In this document: piece after piece, positions 1 to 9,935 of the stretch | How positions within the stretch are numbered: the first letter of the stretch is position 1 | Layout: each line of letters begins with the position of its first letter | From: Rubrivivax sp. | Lineage (GTDB): Bacteria > Pseudomonadota > Gammaproteobacteria > Burkholderiales > Burkholderiaceae_C | Length of the DNA: 64,000 nucleotides | Direction: 5' to 3' | Assembly (NCBI GenBank): GCA_022842595.1 | Contig: JALHPF010000016.1 | Location: forward strand, 59,110 to 123,109 | Translations under genes and position numbers: made by a program | The notes under the pieces: generated by a model | The model's input: the letters and a program-made list of their open reading frames with translations, nothing else | What the model was told of the DNA's origin: nothing | Databases searched by the model: none

Positions 1-2061
1 GCCGGCCTGCATCGCGGCTTCGATCGGCGCGGTGTTGTTGGTGTCCTCGATGAAGTCACCGAGGTGACTGTCGTCATCGTCGCCGATCGGCGTTTCCATG
101 GAGATCGGCTCTTTCGCGATCTTCATGATCTTGCGGATCTTGTCTTCCGGGATCTCCATCTTCTCGGCCAGCGTCGGGGCATCGGGCTCGTAGCCGAACT
201 CCTGCAGATGCTGGCGCGAGATGCGGTTCATCTTGTTGATCGTCTCGATCATGTGGACCGGGATGCGGATCGTGCGCGCCTGGTCGGCGATGCTGCGCGT
301 GATGGCCTGGCGGATCCACCAGGTGGCATAGGTGCTGAACTTGTAGCCGCGACGGTATTCGAACTTGTCGACCGCCTTCATCAGGCCGATGTTGCCTTCC
401 TGGATCAGGTCCAGGAACTGCAGGCCGCGGTTGGTGTACTTCTTCGCGATGGAAATCACCAGGCGCAGGTTGGCCTCGATCATTTCCTTCTTCGCGTCAC
501 GAGAGGCCTTTTCGCCCTCGTTCATCTTCTTGTTGATCTCCTTCAGGTCTTCCAGCGGCACGACGGCGCGGGCCTGCAGGTCGGCGAGCTTGGTCTGCAG
601 TTCCTGCACGGCCGGCAGGTTGCGCAGCAGGATCGGCGCATAAGGCTTGCCGGAGGCGGCTTCCTTCTCGGCCCACTTCACGTTCATGACGTTCGGCGGG
701 AAGGTCTTGATGAAGTGTTCCTGCGGCATGCCGCACTTGTCGACGACGATCTTGCGGATCTCGCGTTCGTAGCGGCGCACGTCGTCGACCTGGCTGCGCA
801 GGATGTGGCACAGCTTCTCGATCGTCTTGACGGTGAAGCGGATCGTCATCAGGTCGACGCTGATCGCCTGTTGGGCCTTGTTGTACGAGACCGACTTGTA
901 GCCTTCCTTCTCGTAGGCCTTGCGCATCTTGTCGAAGTGAACGCGCAGGTTGGTGAACTTCTCCAGGGCCTGCTTCTTCAGTTCCTCGAGCTTCTTCGTC
1001 AGCGCCTTGCTGCCGCCCTGGCCGTCGTCGTCGTCTTCCTCGTCGAATTCGTCGAAGTCTTCCTCGGCCACGTAGTCGTCGGCCTCGTCTTCGGCAACGA
1101 AGCCGTCGACGGCCTCGCTGATCTGCATTTCGCCGGCGCCGATGCGGTCGGCCATCGACAGGATCTCGGCGATCGTCGTGGGGCTCGCGCTGATGGCCAG
1201 CATCATCGCCTGCAGGCCGCCTTCGATGCGCTTGGCGATCTCGATCTCGCCTTCACGCGTGAGCAGCTCGACCGTGCCCATCTCGCGCATGTACATGCGC
1301 ACCGGGTCGGTGGTGCGGCCGAATTCGCTGTCGACGGTGGACAGGGCAGCCTCGGCGGCTTCTTCGGCTTCTTCTTCGGTGGCAGTGGTGGCCCCGCCGC
1401 CAGCCACCAGCAGGGTGGCGGCATCAGGTGCCTGCTCATACACCGCGATGCCCATGTCGTTGAGCATGCTGATGATGGCTTCGAGGATTTCCTCGTTGAT
1501 CAGCTTCTCGGGCAGGTGGTCGTTGATTTCCTGGTGCGTGAGGAAGCCCCGCGTCTTGCCCATCTTGATGAGCGTCTTCAGCTCCTGACGGCGCTTGGCG
1601 GCTTCTTCCTCGGTCAGCGTGGTTTCTTCCAGGCCGAACTCGCGCATCAGCGCGCGCTCCTTGGCGCGCGACACCTTCATGCGCAGCGGCTTGACCTTCT
1701 CGACCTTTTCGCCGTCGGTGCCGGCTTCGGCAACGGTTTCGACTTCGGGTTCGCCTTCGAGGTCGGCCTCGATGTCGGTCAGGTCCTCGTCCTCGACGAT
1801 CGCGGCCTTCTTCGAGACTTCGCCCTTCTTGCCCGCCGCTTTTCCGGGTTTGGCTTCAGGCCCGGTGGCAGCGGCCTTGCCTGCGCTCTTGGCCGGGGCC
1901 TTGGCGGGTGCCGTGGCTTCGGCTTTGGTGTTGCGCACTTCGGCCTTGGCGTCCGCCTTGGGCTTGGCTGCCTTGGCAGGTGCTTCGGCGGCCGTGGCCG
2001 GGGTGGCCTTGTGGGTCTTGGCGGCGGGAGCGGGGGCAGCGGCAGGCTTCTTGGCGGTCAT
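1..2061 (-). CDS. rpoD: RNA polymerase primary sigma factor RpoD (sigma-70), 3' end outside window
   Basis: The housekeeping sigma factor directs core RNA polymerase to -10/-35 promoters. 687 codons are visible from an ATG at 2061. The order is an Ala/Lys/Pro-rich N-terminal tail (about 1-75), region 1.1, a very acidic stretch (about residues 330-350), the non-conserved region, then region 2 (about 530-600: [30 protein letters not shown], and the -10-reading [14 protein letters not shown]) and region 3. The frame is still open at base 1 within the segment before region 4, so roughly the last 60-80 residues lie outside the window. The Ala-rich N-terminal extension is typical of Burkholderiales RpoD. 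It lies downstream of dnaG on the same strand, part of a classic macromolecular-synthesis arrangement. Confidence 0.97.
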   Translation of the reverse strand, partial: MTAKKPAAAPAPAAKTHKATPATAAEAPAKAAKPKADAKAEVRNTKAEATAPAKAPAKSAGKAAATGPEAKPGKAAGKKGEVSKKAAIVEDEDLTDIEADLEGEPEVETVAEAGTDGEKVEKVKPLRMKVSRAKERALMREFGLEETTLTEEEAAKRRQELKTLIKMGKTRGFLTHQEINDHLPEKLINEEILEAIISMLNDMGIAVYEQAPDAATLLVAGGGATTATEEEAEEAAEAALSTVDSEFGRTTDPVRMYMREMGTVELLTREGEIEIAKRIEGGLQAMMLAISASPTTIAEILSMADRIGAGEMQISEAVDGFVAEDEADDYVAEEDFDEFDEEDDDDGQGGSKALTKKLEELKKQALEKFTNLRVHFDKMRKAYEKEGYKSVSYNKAQQAISVDLMTIRFTVKTIEKLCHILRSQVDDVRRYEREIRKIVVDKCGMPQEHFIKTFPPNVMNVKWAEKEAASGKPYAPILLRNLPAVQELQTKLADLQARAVVPLEDLKEINKKMNEGEKASRDAKKEMIEANLRLVISIAKKYTNRGLQFLDLIQEGNIGLMKAVDKFEYRRGYKFSTYATWWIRQAITRSIADQARTIRIPVHMIETINKMNRISRQHLQEFGYEPDAPTLAEKMEIPEDKIRKIMKIAKEPISMETPIGDDDDSHLGDFIEDTNNTAPIEAAMQAG

Positions 2062-2336
2062 GCAGGTCCTTCGATCGATACGGGCAGGCTTGGCACATGC
2101 AGGGCATGGGCCATCGTCTTCAAGGGGTCATACGCCGCCCGAGGCCATCTGGGGGCCGTGTTCGGGGGCAGCAATCGGGGGAAATCCGGGAAATCAGCGC
2201 GGCGCACGGTGCTGCATCGGTGGTCTGGCGATGCGCCATCCGGAGTTAAGTCGTGGCGGCGGTAGGCTGGTTGGGCCTGGGCCGCTTCTCACGGGGCACA
2301 GACACGGTGGCGCACGGTCTGTTCAGCAAGCCTTCA

Positions 2337-2342
2337 ATTATA
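2337..2342 (-). promoter_or_regulatory. Candidate -10 box (TATAAT) upstream of rpoD
   Basis: On the minus strand a perfect TATAAT lies in the 322-bp gap between dnaG and rpoD. A 17-bp spacer would put CAGCGC at -35, a poor match. Use of this site would give rpoD a leader of about 270 nt. No small gene or terminator was recognised in the rest of the gap (2062-2383). Confidence 0.5.
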
Positions 2343-2383
2343 CCGCGCCGACTGCGCCAGCGCTGAGGGCTAGTCACGGCTCG

Positions 2384-4237
2384 TCATGGCTCGGCCAAGG
2401 TCTCGCCAGCGCGATGCACGCGAATCTGCTCGTTCAGGTGGCCGATGCGGTCCAGGGTTTCGCGGTCCATCCGGCCTTCGGCAAGGAGGGCCTGGATGTC
2501 GGCCTCCAGTCGCGAGCGCCAAAGGCGGTGCAGCACGCGGCGCAGGTCGACGAAGGACTGTTCCTCGTCGGCCAGGGCCGCCTGCACCCAACGCTGGGCT
2601 TCATCGTGCCAGGCTTCGCCGGCCATGGCTGACGCCAGGGCCGACCAGGTCTGCGGCCCGTGCTCGGTGCATTGCTGCTCGATCCAGGCCACCGCCAGGC
2701 CATGGCTGCCACCCAGTTCGTGCAGCATCTGCTGGTCTTCGGCACCCAGCTGTTCCCACCAGTCGCTGTGGCGCAGCAACAGGCGCAATGCGAGGTCGGC
2801 CGTCGCCGCTGGCGCTCGCCGGCCCACCGGGGGTGGCCGGCGCGGGCTGGTCGGGCCGCCGCGCGGCCTTGCCCCCGTGGCCGGCTGGCCGGGTGACGGC
2901 GCACTGGTCTGGCCCCACAGGCCGGACAGGTCGTCGACGCTCAGGCCGCCACTGCGCGCCAGTTCAGGCAGCAACTGGCGTTTGAGGGCGCCGTCAGGCA
3001 ACAGGGCCCAAAGCGGGCGGGCCTGGGCCAGCAGCCGCGCCCGGCCTTCGGCGGTACCCAGGTCGGCGCCTTCGGCAGCATGTTCGATCAGCTGACGCGA
3101 CAGCGGCACGGCCTTCGTCACCTGTTCTTCGAAGGCGCCTGGCCCGAGCTCGCGCACGTAGCTGTCCGGATCGTGCTCGGGCGGCAGGAAGAGGAAGCGC
3201 ACGCTGCGCAGGTCGGTGGCGTGGGGCAGGGCGGCTTCCAGCGCCCGGCCAGCGGCGCGGCGGCCGGCGCTGTCGCCGTCGAAGCTGAAGACCACGGCAT
3301 CGGTGAAGCGGAAGAGCTTCTGCACGTGGTCGGCCGTGCAGGCCGTGCCAAGCGTCGCCACGGCGTTGGCGAATCCCGACTGGGCCAGGGCCACCACGTC
3401 CATGTAGCCCTCGACGACGAGGGCATAGCCCTTGTCGCGCAATGCCTGGCGGGCCTCGAACAGGCCGTAGAGCTCGCGCCCCTTGCTGAAGACGGGCGTC
3501 TCCGGGGAGTTCATGTACTTCGGCTTGCTGTCGTCGAGCACGCGGCCGCCGAAACCGATGACTTCGCCCGAGACGGCGCGGATGGGGAACATCACGCGGT
3601 CGCGGAACCAGTCGTAGCGGCCACTATCGGCTGGCCTGGCCTCGGCCTCTGCATCCGGGGCCGGCTCGGCGTCGCGCTGACGCACGAGGCCGGCTTCTTC
3701 GAGCGCCGGGTCGTCGTAGCGCGGGAACACGCCCGCCAGCGTCTTCCAGCCCGGTGGTGCATAGCCCAGGCCGAAACGCGCGGCAATCGCGCCGGTGAGC
3801 CCCCGCTGCTTGAAGTACTGCACCGCTCGCGGGCTGGCCTTGAGCTGCGCGCGGTAGAACTCCGCGGCCTGGGCCAACACCTCGCCGAGCGTCTTGCGGC
3901 GGTCGCGAAGCGTGTCGCGGCGCTGGCGTTCTTCGGGGCTGACCTGCTCTTCCGGCACCTGCAGGCCCGCGCCCTGCGCCAGGTCGCGCACGGCTTCGAC
4001 GAAGCTCAGGCCCAGGTGCTCGGTCAGGAAGCGGATGGCGTCGCCGCTGGCCCCGCAGCCGAAGCAGTGATAGAACTGTTTCGACGGACTGACCGAGAAG
4101 CTGGGCGACTTCTCGGCGTGAAACGGGCACAGCCCCATCAGGTTGGCGCCGCCGCGCTTCAGTTCGACATGGCGGCCCACCACGTCGACGATGTCGACGC
4201 GTGAGAGCAGGTCCTGCAGGAAGCCGGGTGGAATCAC
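2384..4237 (-). CDS. dnaG: DNA primase DnaG
   Basis: The primase makes RNA primers for replication at the fork together with DnaB. The protein has 617 aa from a GTG at 4237 (MIPPGFLQDLLSRVDIVDVV), the conserved start of DnaG; an in-frame extension upstream has no family similarity. The N-terminal CHC2 zinc finger is visible (CPFH near residues 35-38, CFGC near 59-62). The TOPRIM catalytic core has the VVEGYMD glutamate motif and FSFDGDSAGRRAA aspartates. The C-terminal third is the DnaB-interacting helical region. It starts 10 bp after the GGDEF-EAL gene on the same strand and precedes rpoD. Confidence 0.97.
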   Translation of the reverse strand: MIPPGFLQDLLSRVDIVDVVGRHVELKRGGANLMGLCPFHAEKSPSFSVSPSKQFYHCFGCGASGDAIRFLTEHLGLSFVEAVRDLAQGAGLQVPEEQVSPEERQRRDTLRDRRKTLGEVLAQAAEFYRAQLKASPRAVQYFKQRGLTGAIAARFGLGYAPPGWKTLAGVFPRYDDPALEEAGLVRQRDAEPAPDAEAEARPADSGRYDWFRDRVMFPIRAVSGEVIGFGGRVLDDSKPKYMNSPETPVFSKGRELYGLFEARQALRDKGYALVVEGYMDVVALAQSGFANAVATLGTACTADHVQKLFRFTDAVVFSFDGDSAGRRAAGRALEAALPHATDLRSVRFLFLPPEHDPDSYVRELGPGAFEEQVTKAVPLSRQLIEHAAEGADLGTAEGRARLLAQARPLWALLPDGALKRQLLPELARSGGLSVDDLSGLWGQTSAPSPGQPATGARPRGGPTSPRRPPPVGRRAPAATADLALRLLLRHSDWWEQLGAEDQQMLHELGGSHGLAVAWIEQQCTEHGPQTWSALASAMAGEAWHDEAQRWVQAALADEEQSFVDLRRVLHRLWRSRLEADIQALLAEGRMDRETLDRIGHLNEQIRVHRAGETLAEP

Positions 4238-4247
4238 TGCGCCGAGT

Positions 4248-7200
4248 CTATCGACCCGGCTGCAGCATCGACGGTGCACTCACGGCCGCTTCGGTGCTGA
4301 CCAGCGCGAACATGCCGCGGTAGTCGCGCACCCATGCGCCCACCTGGTCGGCAGGCATTGGCGCGGCGATGCCGGTGCCCTGGCCGATCTCGCAGCCCAT
4401 GTCGAGCAGGGCGCGAGCCTGGGCCGGGGATTCCACGCCTTCGGCGACGACCACGCAGCCGAAGGTGCCGGCCAGGCCGATGACGCCTTCGACGATGGCC
4501 CGGTCCTGGCTGTCGTCGAGCATGTGGTGCACGAACGACCGGTCGATCTTCAGCACGTCCACCGGCAGGCGCTTCAGGTAGGTCAGCGTCGAATAGCCGG
4601 TGCCGAAGTCGTCGAGCGCAAAACGCACGCCGATGCCCTGGCAGCGCGCCACCAGCGCCGACGTGGCTTCGATGTCGGCATGGGCGGCCGTTTCCAGCAT
4701 CTCCAGTTCCAGGTGCGCTGCCAGCGGTTCCTGGTGCCGGGCCAGCAGTTCCGACAGGCGCTGCGCGAAGTCGGGTTCCTGCAGGTGGCGGGCCGAGATG
4801 TTGACGCTGACGTTGATGTCGAGCCCGCCGCGCCGCCATTGCGACAGGTGTTCCAGTGCCTGCGCCAGCACCCAGTCGCCCACGCGCGAGGACAGGCCCG
4901 TGTGCTCGATGAGCGGCAGGAACTGCAGCGGCGCGATCAGGCCCTGCTGAGGGTGGTCCCAGCGCAGCAGCGCCTCGAAGCCGTGCACACGACCGCTGCG
5001 CATGTCGACCTTGGGCTGGTAATGCAGCACGAATTCGCTCTGGTCCAGGGCTTCCTGCACGCGGCCGATGGCCATCACGCGCGCCTCGGTCCGGCGGCGG
5101 TGTTCGGGGTCGAAGAAGAGGTAGCCATTGCGACCCTGCTGCTTCGCGCCGTACATCGCGTGGTCGGCGTGGCGCAGCAGGGTGTCGGCGTCGCTGCGGT
5201 CGATGGGGTAGATGGTGGCGCCCATGCTGGCCGTCACCTGAACCGGGTCGACGTCGGGGTCGACGACGTAGGGCAGCGACACCACACGCAGCACACGTTC
5301 GACCGCGAGCCGGGCCTCTTCCAGCGTGCCGGCGCGCAGCAGCAGCACGAATTCGTCGCCGCCCAGTCGCGCCGCGGAGTCGACCCAGTGTTCGCGGCTG
5401 CGCAGGGCGCTGCGCAGCCGGCCGGCCAGTTCGGCCAGCAGCCGGTCGCCAGCGGCGTGGCCGTAGCGGTCGTTGACCGGTTTGAAGCGATCGAGATCCA
5501 GGTAGCACACCGCCAGTAGGTAGCCGTCGCGGTCGGCGGCCTTCATCGCGTCGTCGAGCAACTGCGACAGGCGAGCGCGGTTGGGCAGGCGTGTGAGCTC
5601 GTCGGTGTGGGCCTGGCGTTCGAGCTGTTCGCGCTGCACGCGCTGTTCGGTGATGTCGCTGATCACCAGCACGTGGTAGCGCAGGTCGCGGGTGGGGCCC
5701 GGCACGGTGGAAATGGTGGCGTGCAGGGTGCACTGCTCGCCGTTGCGCCGGCGTTCGATGAGTTCGCCGCGCCAGCTGCCGGTTTCGCTGAGACTGGCCC
5801 ACATGGCGGCGCGCTGCTGGCGCGCGATGGGGTCGGCAGGCGTCGGGCGCAGCAGGGAAGGCACGGTGCCCAACAGTTCCTCGCGAGTGACGCCGAGAAT
5901 CTGGGTGTAGGCCGGGTTGACGTCGAGTGCGCGCTGGTCGGCATCGGTGATCAGCAGGCCTTCGTGCAAATGTTGGAACAAGCTCGCGGACATGCGCTTG
6001 CGTTCGAGGGCTTCGCGCCGTTCCTGCACGTCGGCCAGCGTCGCCAGGAAGCGGGTGGGATGGCCGTCGCCGGCACGTTCGATCACCAGCAACGTGGTCT
6101 CGACCCAGCGCCAGCCCTCGCCGTCGGGCAAACGCAGTTCAAACTGCTGACGGCCGGCCTGACCGTCTGCCAGGCTCAGCATCGCGGCTTCGAGGGTGGG
6201 GCGATCTTCGGGGTGCGTGTTGCGGACCCAGTCTTCCGGCCGCCAGTCGGGCTGGCCATGGTTGGACAGGGTGCGCCAGGCGACCGACGCAAAGGCCTCC
6301 GCGTTGTCGGCCCGCCAGTCGGCCACGCCCAGCCTGGAGGCGTCCAGCGCCCATTCCCAGCGCTTGGACCGCCCCCGCCAGTGCACCAGCGCCGCATGCA
6401 TGCCGATGACGAGCGTCAGGCTGCTCGCCATCCAGGCGCCCAGGCCCAGTGCCGAAGGGTCGGTCGCGTGCAAGCCGTCCGGCCCGGCCGCAGCAGCGGC
6501 CAGCAGCAGCAAGGCACCGATCACGGCACCGCTGGACAGCGCAGCATGGCCCCGCAAGGCCAGGATCGGCACCACCAGCCAGGGCAGGAAAGGCAGTGTC
6601 TGGCGGGCTGCGGGCAGGCCGGACAGCCAGGCCAGGGCCAGCCACAGACCGAAAACGCTGAGCAAGGCCACGAGCGGTTCCAGCCAAGGCACCGAAGGCT
6701 GCAGCGGGTAGAGCGTCCGGCGGTCGAGCGTGAGCACGAAGAAGGACGTGGCCAGTCCGCCCGTGCCGATCCAGAAGCAGCCGACAAGCCACATCATCCC
6801 GGCTGCCGGCGCGTCGAATGCTGACGATGGGGATGTGCCAGCAGCCCAGGTCAAGGTGGCGCCTACGGGCGCCATCACCAGCAGGGTGCAGGTCGCCAGC
6901 CAGCCCAAGTCGCGGGGCCGGTCCAGACGGGGATCGAAGGCGCGGTTGCGCAGGCACCACGCGGCCAGCAGTTGCGCGGCAGTACTTGCCGCAACAGCAG
7001 CCATGGCCGCTGCGACAGGCACTTCCAGCAGCAGCAGGCCGATCGCGCTGCCCAGCGCCGCCGGCAGCACCATCGGCCAGCCCCAGCGCAGCACTGCCGC
7101 CAGCCCCACGCCTGCCGGGAGTGCCAGCCCTGACCAGAGCCCGACCGTTGGCAGTGCCAGCGTGCCCGCGTGCACCAGCAGACCGCACGACAACAACAGC

Positions 7201-7376
7201 ACGCACGCGCGCGCCATGGCCTGGGCGTGGTTGCCCCAGCCGCCGAGATGCTGTGGCGCGAGGTGTCTGGCAAGCAGAATCTTCAAGGGAACTCGATCAC
7301 GGATGCTCTGCCGGATCGTACGCGGCAGCCGGGCTGTCTGACAGACGCCCGGAGCCGGCGCTGGCTGACCGGGCAT
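4248..7376 (-). CDS. Membrane-anchored diguanylate cyclase/phosphodiesterase (multi-TM sensor-PAS-GGDEF-EAL)
   Basis: A 1,042-aa cyclic-di-GMP enzyme. About 300 N-terminal residues form a multi-pass hydrophobic sensor resembling MASE1. A PAS/PAC region follows (ASLFQHLHEGLLITDADQ), then GGDEF near residue 670 (RLGGDEFVLLL, intact) and EAL from about 780 to 1030 (GFEALLRWDHP and DFGTGYSTLTYL, both intact). Both activities therefore look possible; which dominates cannot be told from sequence. The start is uncertain: ATG at 7376 is used, a TTG at 7400 abuts the H-NS stop, and an ATG at 7217 would still keep the membrane segments. It sits between the H-NS gene and dnaG, and its 10-bp spacing to dnaG suggests co-transcription. 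Confidence 0.93.
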   Translation of the reverse strand: MPGQPAPAPGVCQTARLPRTIRQSIRDRVPLKILLARHLAPQHLGGWGNHAQAMARACVLLLSCGLLVHAGTLALPTVGLWSGLALPAGVGLAAVLRWGWPMVLPAALGSAIGLLLLEVPVAAAMAAVAASTAAQLLAAWCLRNRAFDPRLDRPRDLGWLATCTLLVMAPVGATLTWAAGTSPSSAFDAPAAGMMWLVGCFWIGTGGLATSFFVLTLDRRTLYPLQPSVPWLEPLVALLSVFGLWLALAWLSGLPAARQTLPFLPWLVVPILALRGHAALSSGAVIGALLLLAAAAAGPDGLHATDPSALGLGAWMASSLTLVIGMHAALVHWRGRSKRWEWALDASRLGVADWRADNAEAFASVAWRTLSNHGQPDWRPEDWVRNTHPEDRPTLEAAMLSLADGQAGRQQFELRLPDGEGWRWVETTLLVIERAGDGHPTRFLATLADVQERREALERKRMSASLFQHLHEGLLITDADQRALDVNPAYTQILGVTREELLGTVPSLLRPTPADPIARQQRAAMWASLSETGSWRGELIERRRNGEQCTLHATISTVPGPTRDLRYHVLVISDITEQRVQREQLERQAHTDELTRLPNRARLSQLLDDAMKAADRDGYLLAVCYLDLDRFKPVNDRYGHAAGDRLLAELAGRLRSALRSREHWVDSAARLGGDEFVLLLRAGTLEEARLAVERVLRVVSLPYVVDPDVDPVQVTASMGATIYPIDRSDADTLLRHADHAMYGAKQQGRNGYLFFDPEHRRRTEARVMAIGRVQEALDQSEFVLHYQPKVDMRSGRVHGFEALLRWDHPQQGLIAPLQFLPLIEHTGLSSRVGDWVLAQALEHLSQWRRGGLDINVSVNISARHLQEPDFAQRLSELLARHQEPLAAHLELEMLETAAHADIEATSALVARCQGIGVRFALDDFGTGYSTLTYLKRLPVDVLKIDRSFVHHMLDDSQDRAIVEGVIGLAGTFGCVVVAEGVESPAQARALLDMGCEIGQGTGIAAPMPADQVGAWVRDYRGMFALVSTEAAVSAPSMLQPGR

Positions 7377-7400
7377 CAGGGGAAGCCCGGCCGCGGGCAA

Positions 7401-7706
7401 TCAGACAGCGAAGTCCTCGATCTTGCGGCCAGCCTCGAGAGCGGCGCGCAGCCAGTTGGGCTTCAGCCCCCGGCCGGACCACGTGTCACCCGTGGCCGGG
7501 TTGCGGTATTTCGCCGCCACCTTGCCGCTGGCTTTGCGCGGGGCCGAAGACGGGCTGCGTGTGCCCAGATCGGCAAGGCTCAGGCCATATTCCGTCATCA
7601 GGGCCTTGACCTTGGCGATGGCCGCACCGCGTTCCTCACGCTGGGCGTCGGCGATCTGCTTTTCTAGCGCGGCTTTCTGGGCCAGGAGATCATTCAGGGT
7701 TGCCAT
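7401..7706 (-). CDS. H-NS family nucleoid-associated protein
   Basis: This 101-aa protein has the H-NS plan: an N-terminal coiled coil for oligomerisation (LLAQKAALEKQIADAQREE) and a C-terminal DNA-binding loop with the TWSGRGLKPNWL motif, which inserts into the minor groove of AT-rich DNA and silences transcription. The length and the short linker match the H-NS/BpH3 proteins of Burkholderiales. It is transcribed toward the c-di-GMP gene. The 90 bp upstream is the most AT-rich patch in this part of the window. Confidence 0.93.
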   Translation of the reverse strand: MATLNDLLAQKAALEKQIADAQREERGAAIAKVKALMTEYGLSLADLGTRSPSSAPRKASGKVAAKYRNPATGDTWSGRGLKPNWLRAALEAGRKIEDFAV

Positions 7707-7734
7707 ATCTGTCTTTGGGGGTTGGTGATTAACC

Positions 7735-7765
7735 GATGAAATATATCATCAATAGAATCGATTCT
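7735..7765 (-). promoter_or_regulatory. AT-rich patch upstream of the H-NS-like gene, candidate -10/autoregulatory region
   Basis: The stretch contains ATATATC and a minus-strand TATATT (7740-7745) in otherwise GC-rich DNA. No convincing -35 is spaced correctly. H-NS proteins bind such tracts and often repress their own gene, so promoter or autoregulation is inferred, not shown. Confidence 0.3.
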
Positions 7766-7799
7766 TCCCAGGCAAACCCGCAACCCATCATTTGCACAT

Positions 7800-8072
7800 T
7801 CAGGTCGCCGGCGGTACATAGCCCATGGGTTTATCGCCGCCGTCGCCAAAAAAGAACTGCTCCATCTGTCTGGCCAGGTACTGGCGGGCGCGGGCGTCGG
7901 CGAGGTTCAGGCGGTTTTCATTCACCAGCATGGTCTGGTGCTTCTTCCAAAGTTCGAAGGCTTCCTTGCTGACATTGTCGTATAGCCGCTTGCCCAATTC
8001 GCCAGGATAGGGCGCAAAACCCAGGCCTTCGGCTTCCTTTTTCAGATAGATACAGTTCACGATCCGGGCCAT
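7800..8072 (-). CDS. yggX: Probable Fe(2+)-trafficking protein YggX
   Basis: A 90-aa protein with the family's N-terminal [17 protein letters not shown], a single cysteine (residue 7) and the C-terminal QMEQFFFG. Family members protect iron-sulfur proteins from oxidative damage and are thought to handle ferrous iron. The length is normal. It lies 15 bp downstream of argA and is probably co-transcribed with it. Confidence 0.95.
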   Translation of the reverse strand: MARIVNCIYLKKEAEGLGFAPYPGELGKRLYDNVSKEAFELWKKHQTMLVNENRLNLADARARQYLARQMEQFFFGDGGDKPMGYVPPAT

Positions 8073-8087
8073 GGTGAATCTCCGTAG

Positions 8088-9428
8088 TCAGACAAGTTTC
8101 TTGACCAGCACCTGCGAGCGCCGGTCCCAGTTGTATTTCTTCTTGCGGGCTTCGGGCAGCCAGTCGGGGTCGACCTGTTTGAAGCCGCGCTTGATGAACC
8201 AGTGCATGGTGCGCGTGGTCAGGACAAAAATGCTTTCGAAACCCGCCGCCTTGGCGCGCTGCTCGATGCGTTTGAGGATGCGTTCTCCATCGCCCTGGCC
8301 CTGGGACAGCGGCGACACCGTGAGCGCGGCCATTTCCGCCGTGCGCGCTTCGGTATAGGGCATCAGTGCGGCGCAGCCGAAGATGATGCCGTCGTGTTCG
8401 ATCACGGTGTAGGTGGCGATGTCGCGCTCGATCTCCGTGCGCTCGCGCCGCACCATCGTGCCGTCACGCTCGAAAGGCTCGATCAGTTGCAGTATGCCGC
8501 CAACGTCGTCCGACGTGGCTTCGCGAAGGCTTTCCAGGCGTTCGTCGACCACCATCGTGCCCACGCCGTCGTGCGTGAACACTTCAAGCAGCAAGGCACC
8601 GTCACTGGCGAATGGCAGGATGTGCGAGCGCTCGACGCCGCCTTCGCAGGCCCGTGCGCAGTGCTGCAGATAGAACCCGATGTCGGTGGGCAGGGTCGGC
8701 GCCGGCAGGCTGGCCAGCAGTTTGCGCGCTTCTGCCAGCGAAAGCTCGGTATCGATGGCGCTGTCCGGGTCGTCCTGATCTTCGCGGATGCCGGGAATCT
8801 CGGTCATGAAGACCAGCTTGTCGGCAGCCAGTGCAATGGCCGTGGCCGTGGCCACGTCTTCCATCGTCAGGTTGAAGGCTTCACCAGTGGGTGAAAAGCC
8901 GAAAGGACTGAGCAGCACCAGAGCGCCGATGTCGATGGCGCGGCGAATGGCGTGGTGGTCGACACGGCGAACCAGGCCGCTTTGCATGTGGTCGATGCCG
9001 TCGACGATGCCTACCGGTCGCGCAGTGAGGAAATTGCCCGACACCACACGCACCGTGGCGTTGGCCATGGGTGTGTTCGGCAGGCCCTGGGAAAAGGCGG
9101 CCTCGATCTCGAACCGCAGTTGCCCGGCGGCTTCCTGCGCGGCGTCCAGCGCCACGGCGTCGGTGATGCGGATGCCGCGGTGGTAGCGCGACACATGCCC
9201 CTTCGCCGCGAGCTGCTCGGTCACCTGCGGACGAAATCCGTGCACGAGCACGATCTTGATACCCATGGCGTGCAGGATCGCCAGGTCCTGGACGAAGGCA
9301 TTCAGCTTGCCCGCGGCGATCATCTCGCCGGCCATCGCCACCACGAAGGTCTTGCCCTTGTACGCGTGGATGTACGGCGCCACGGCACGAAACCAGGGAA
9401 CGAAGGTGTGCGGGAAAACGAGGCTCAA
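8088..9428 (-). CDS. argA: N-acetylglutamate synthase ArgA
   Basis: Catalyses acetyl-CoA + glutamate to N-acetylglutamate, the first step of arginine synthesis. The 446-aa protein has an N-terminal amino-acid-kinase fold (KTFVVAMAGEMI, IVLVHGFRPQV) for arginine binding and a C-terminal GNAT acetyltransferase domain (from about residue 300; TVSPLSQGQGDGERIL). The start is a TTG at 9428 giving (M)SLVFPHTFVPWF, the conserved family N-terminus; the frame continues upstream without similarity. It is divergent from the VOC gene. Confidence 0.94.
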   Translation of the reverse strand: MSLVFPHTFVPWFRAVAPYIHAYKGKTFVVAMAGEMIAAGKLNAFVQDLAILHAMGIKIVLVHGFRPQVTEQLAAKGHVSRYHRGIRITDAVALDAAQEAAGQLRFEIEAAFSQGLPNTPMANATVRVVSGNFLTARPVGIVDGIDHMQSGLVRRVDHHAIRRAIDIGALVLLSPFGFSPTGEAFNLTMEDVATATAIALAADKLVFMTEIPGIREDQDDPDSAIDTELSLAEARKLLASLPAPTLPTDIGFYLQHCARACEGGVERSHILPFASDGALLLEVFTHDGVGTMVVDERLESLREATSDDVGGILQLIEPFERDGTMVRRERTEIERDIATYTVIEHDGIIFGCAALMPYTEARTAEMAALTVSPLSQGQGDGERILKRIEQRAKAAGFESIFVLTTRTMHWFIKRGFKQVDPDWLPEARKKKYNWDRRSQVLVKKLV

Positions 9429-9510
9429 AGGCGTCTCATGGTGGGGTCGACAGCGACCCGGATTGTGCCGCAGCATGCGCATCCCACATGCCTGAACCGA
9501 GGAGCCTGCG

Positions 9511-9891
9511 ATGGATGTCACCAAGACCCACGGTGCTTTCAGCTGGAATGAACTGACCACGTCCGACCCCGCCGCGGCTGCCGTCTTCTACGGCAAGCTT
9601 TTTGGCTGGCAGGTGAAGGATCCGATCCCTGACATGGGCGACTACCGCATTGCGGCCATCGGCGAGGCGATGGTCGCCGGCATCATGCCGCCGCCCCCCG
9701 CCAGTCCGCCGATGCCGCCGCACTGGGGCTGCTACATCACCGTCGACGACACCGACCGCAGCGCCGAGAAGGCCGTGGCACTGGGTGGGCAGGTGCTCGT
9801 GCCCCCGATGGACGTGCCCACGGTCGGCCGCATGGCCGTGCTGCAGGACCCGCAGGGCGCGGTGATTTCCATCATGCAGTACCTCAACTGA
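9511..9891 (+). CDS. VOC (glyoxalase/bleomycin-resistance fold) family protein
   Basis: A 126-aa protein with paired beta-alpha-beta-beta-beta modules of the vicinal oxygen chelate superfamily: FSWNELTTSDPAAAAVFYGKLFGW at the N-terminus and VGRMAVLQDPQGAVISIMQ at the C-terminus. A GAGGAG ribosome-binding site precedes the ATG. Such small single-domain members include lyases, dioxygenases and binding proteins; the substrate cannot be assigned. Confidence 0.85.
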   Translation: MDVTKTHGAFSWNELTTSDPAAAAVFYGKLFGWQVKDPIPDMGDYRIAAIGEAMVAGIMPPPPASPPMPPHWGCYITVDDTDRSAEKAVALGGQVLVPPMDVPTVGRMAVLQDPQGAVISIMQYLN

Positions 9892-9935
9892 CGCCTTTCG
9901 GCAGCGTCGCGGCCCGCGCCGATAATGCGCGGCCC

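Noticed and set aside
64..2265. A 733-codon open frame antisense to rpoD
   Set aside because: The low-complexity Leu/Asp/Val/His sequence is the reverse of rpoD codons; rpoD is unmistakable on the other strand.
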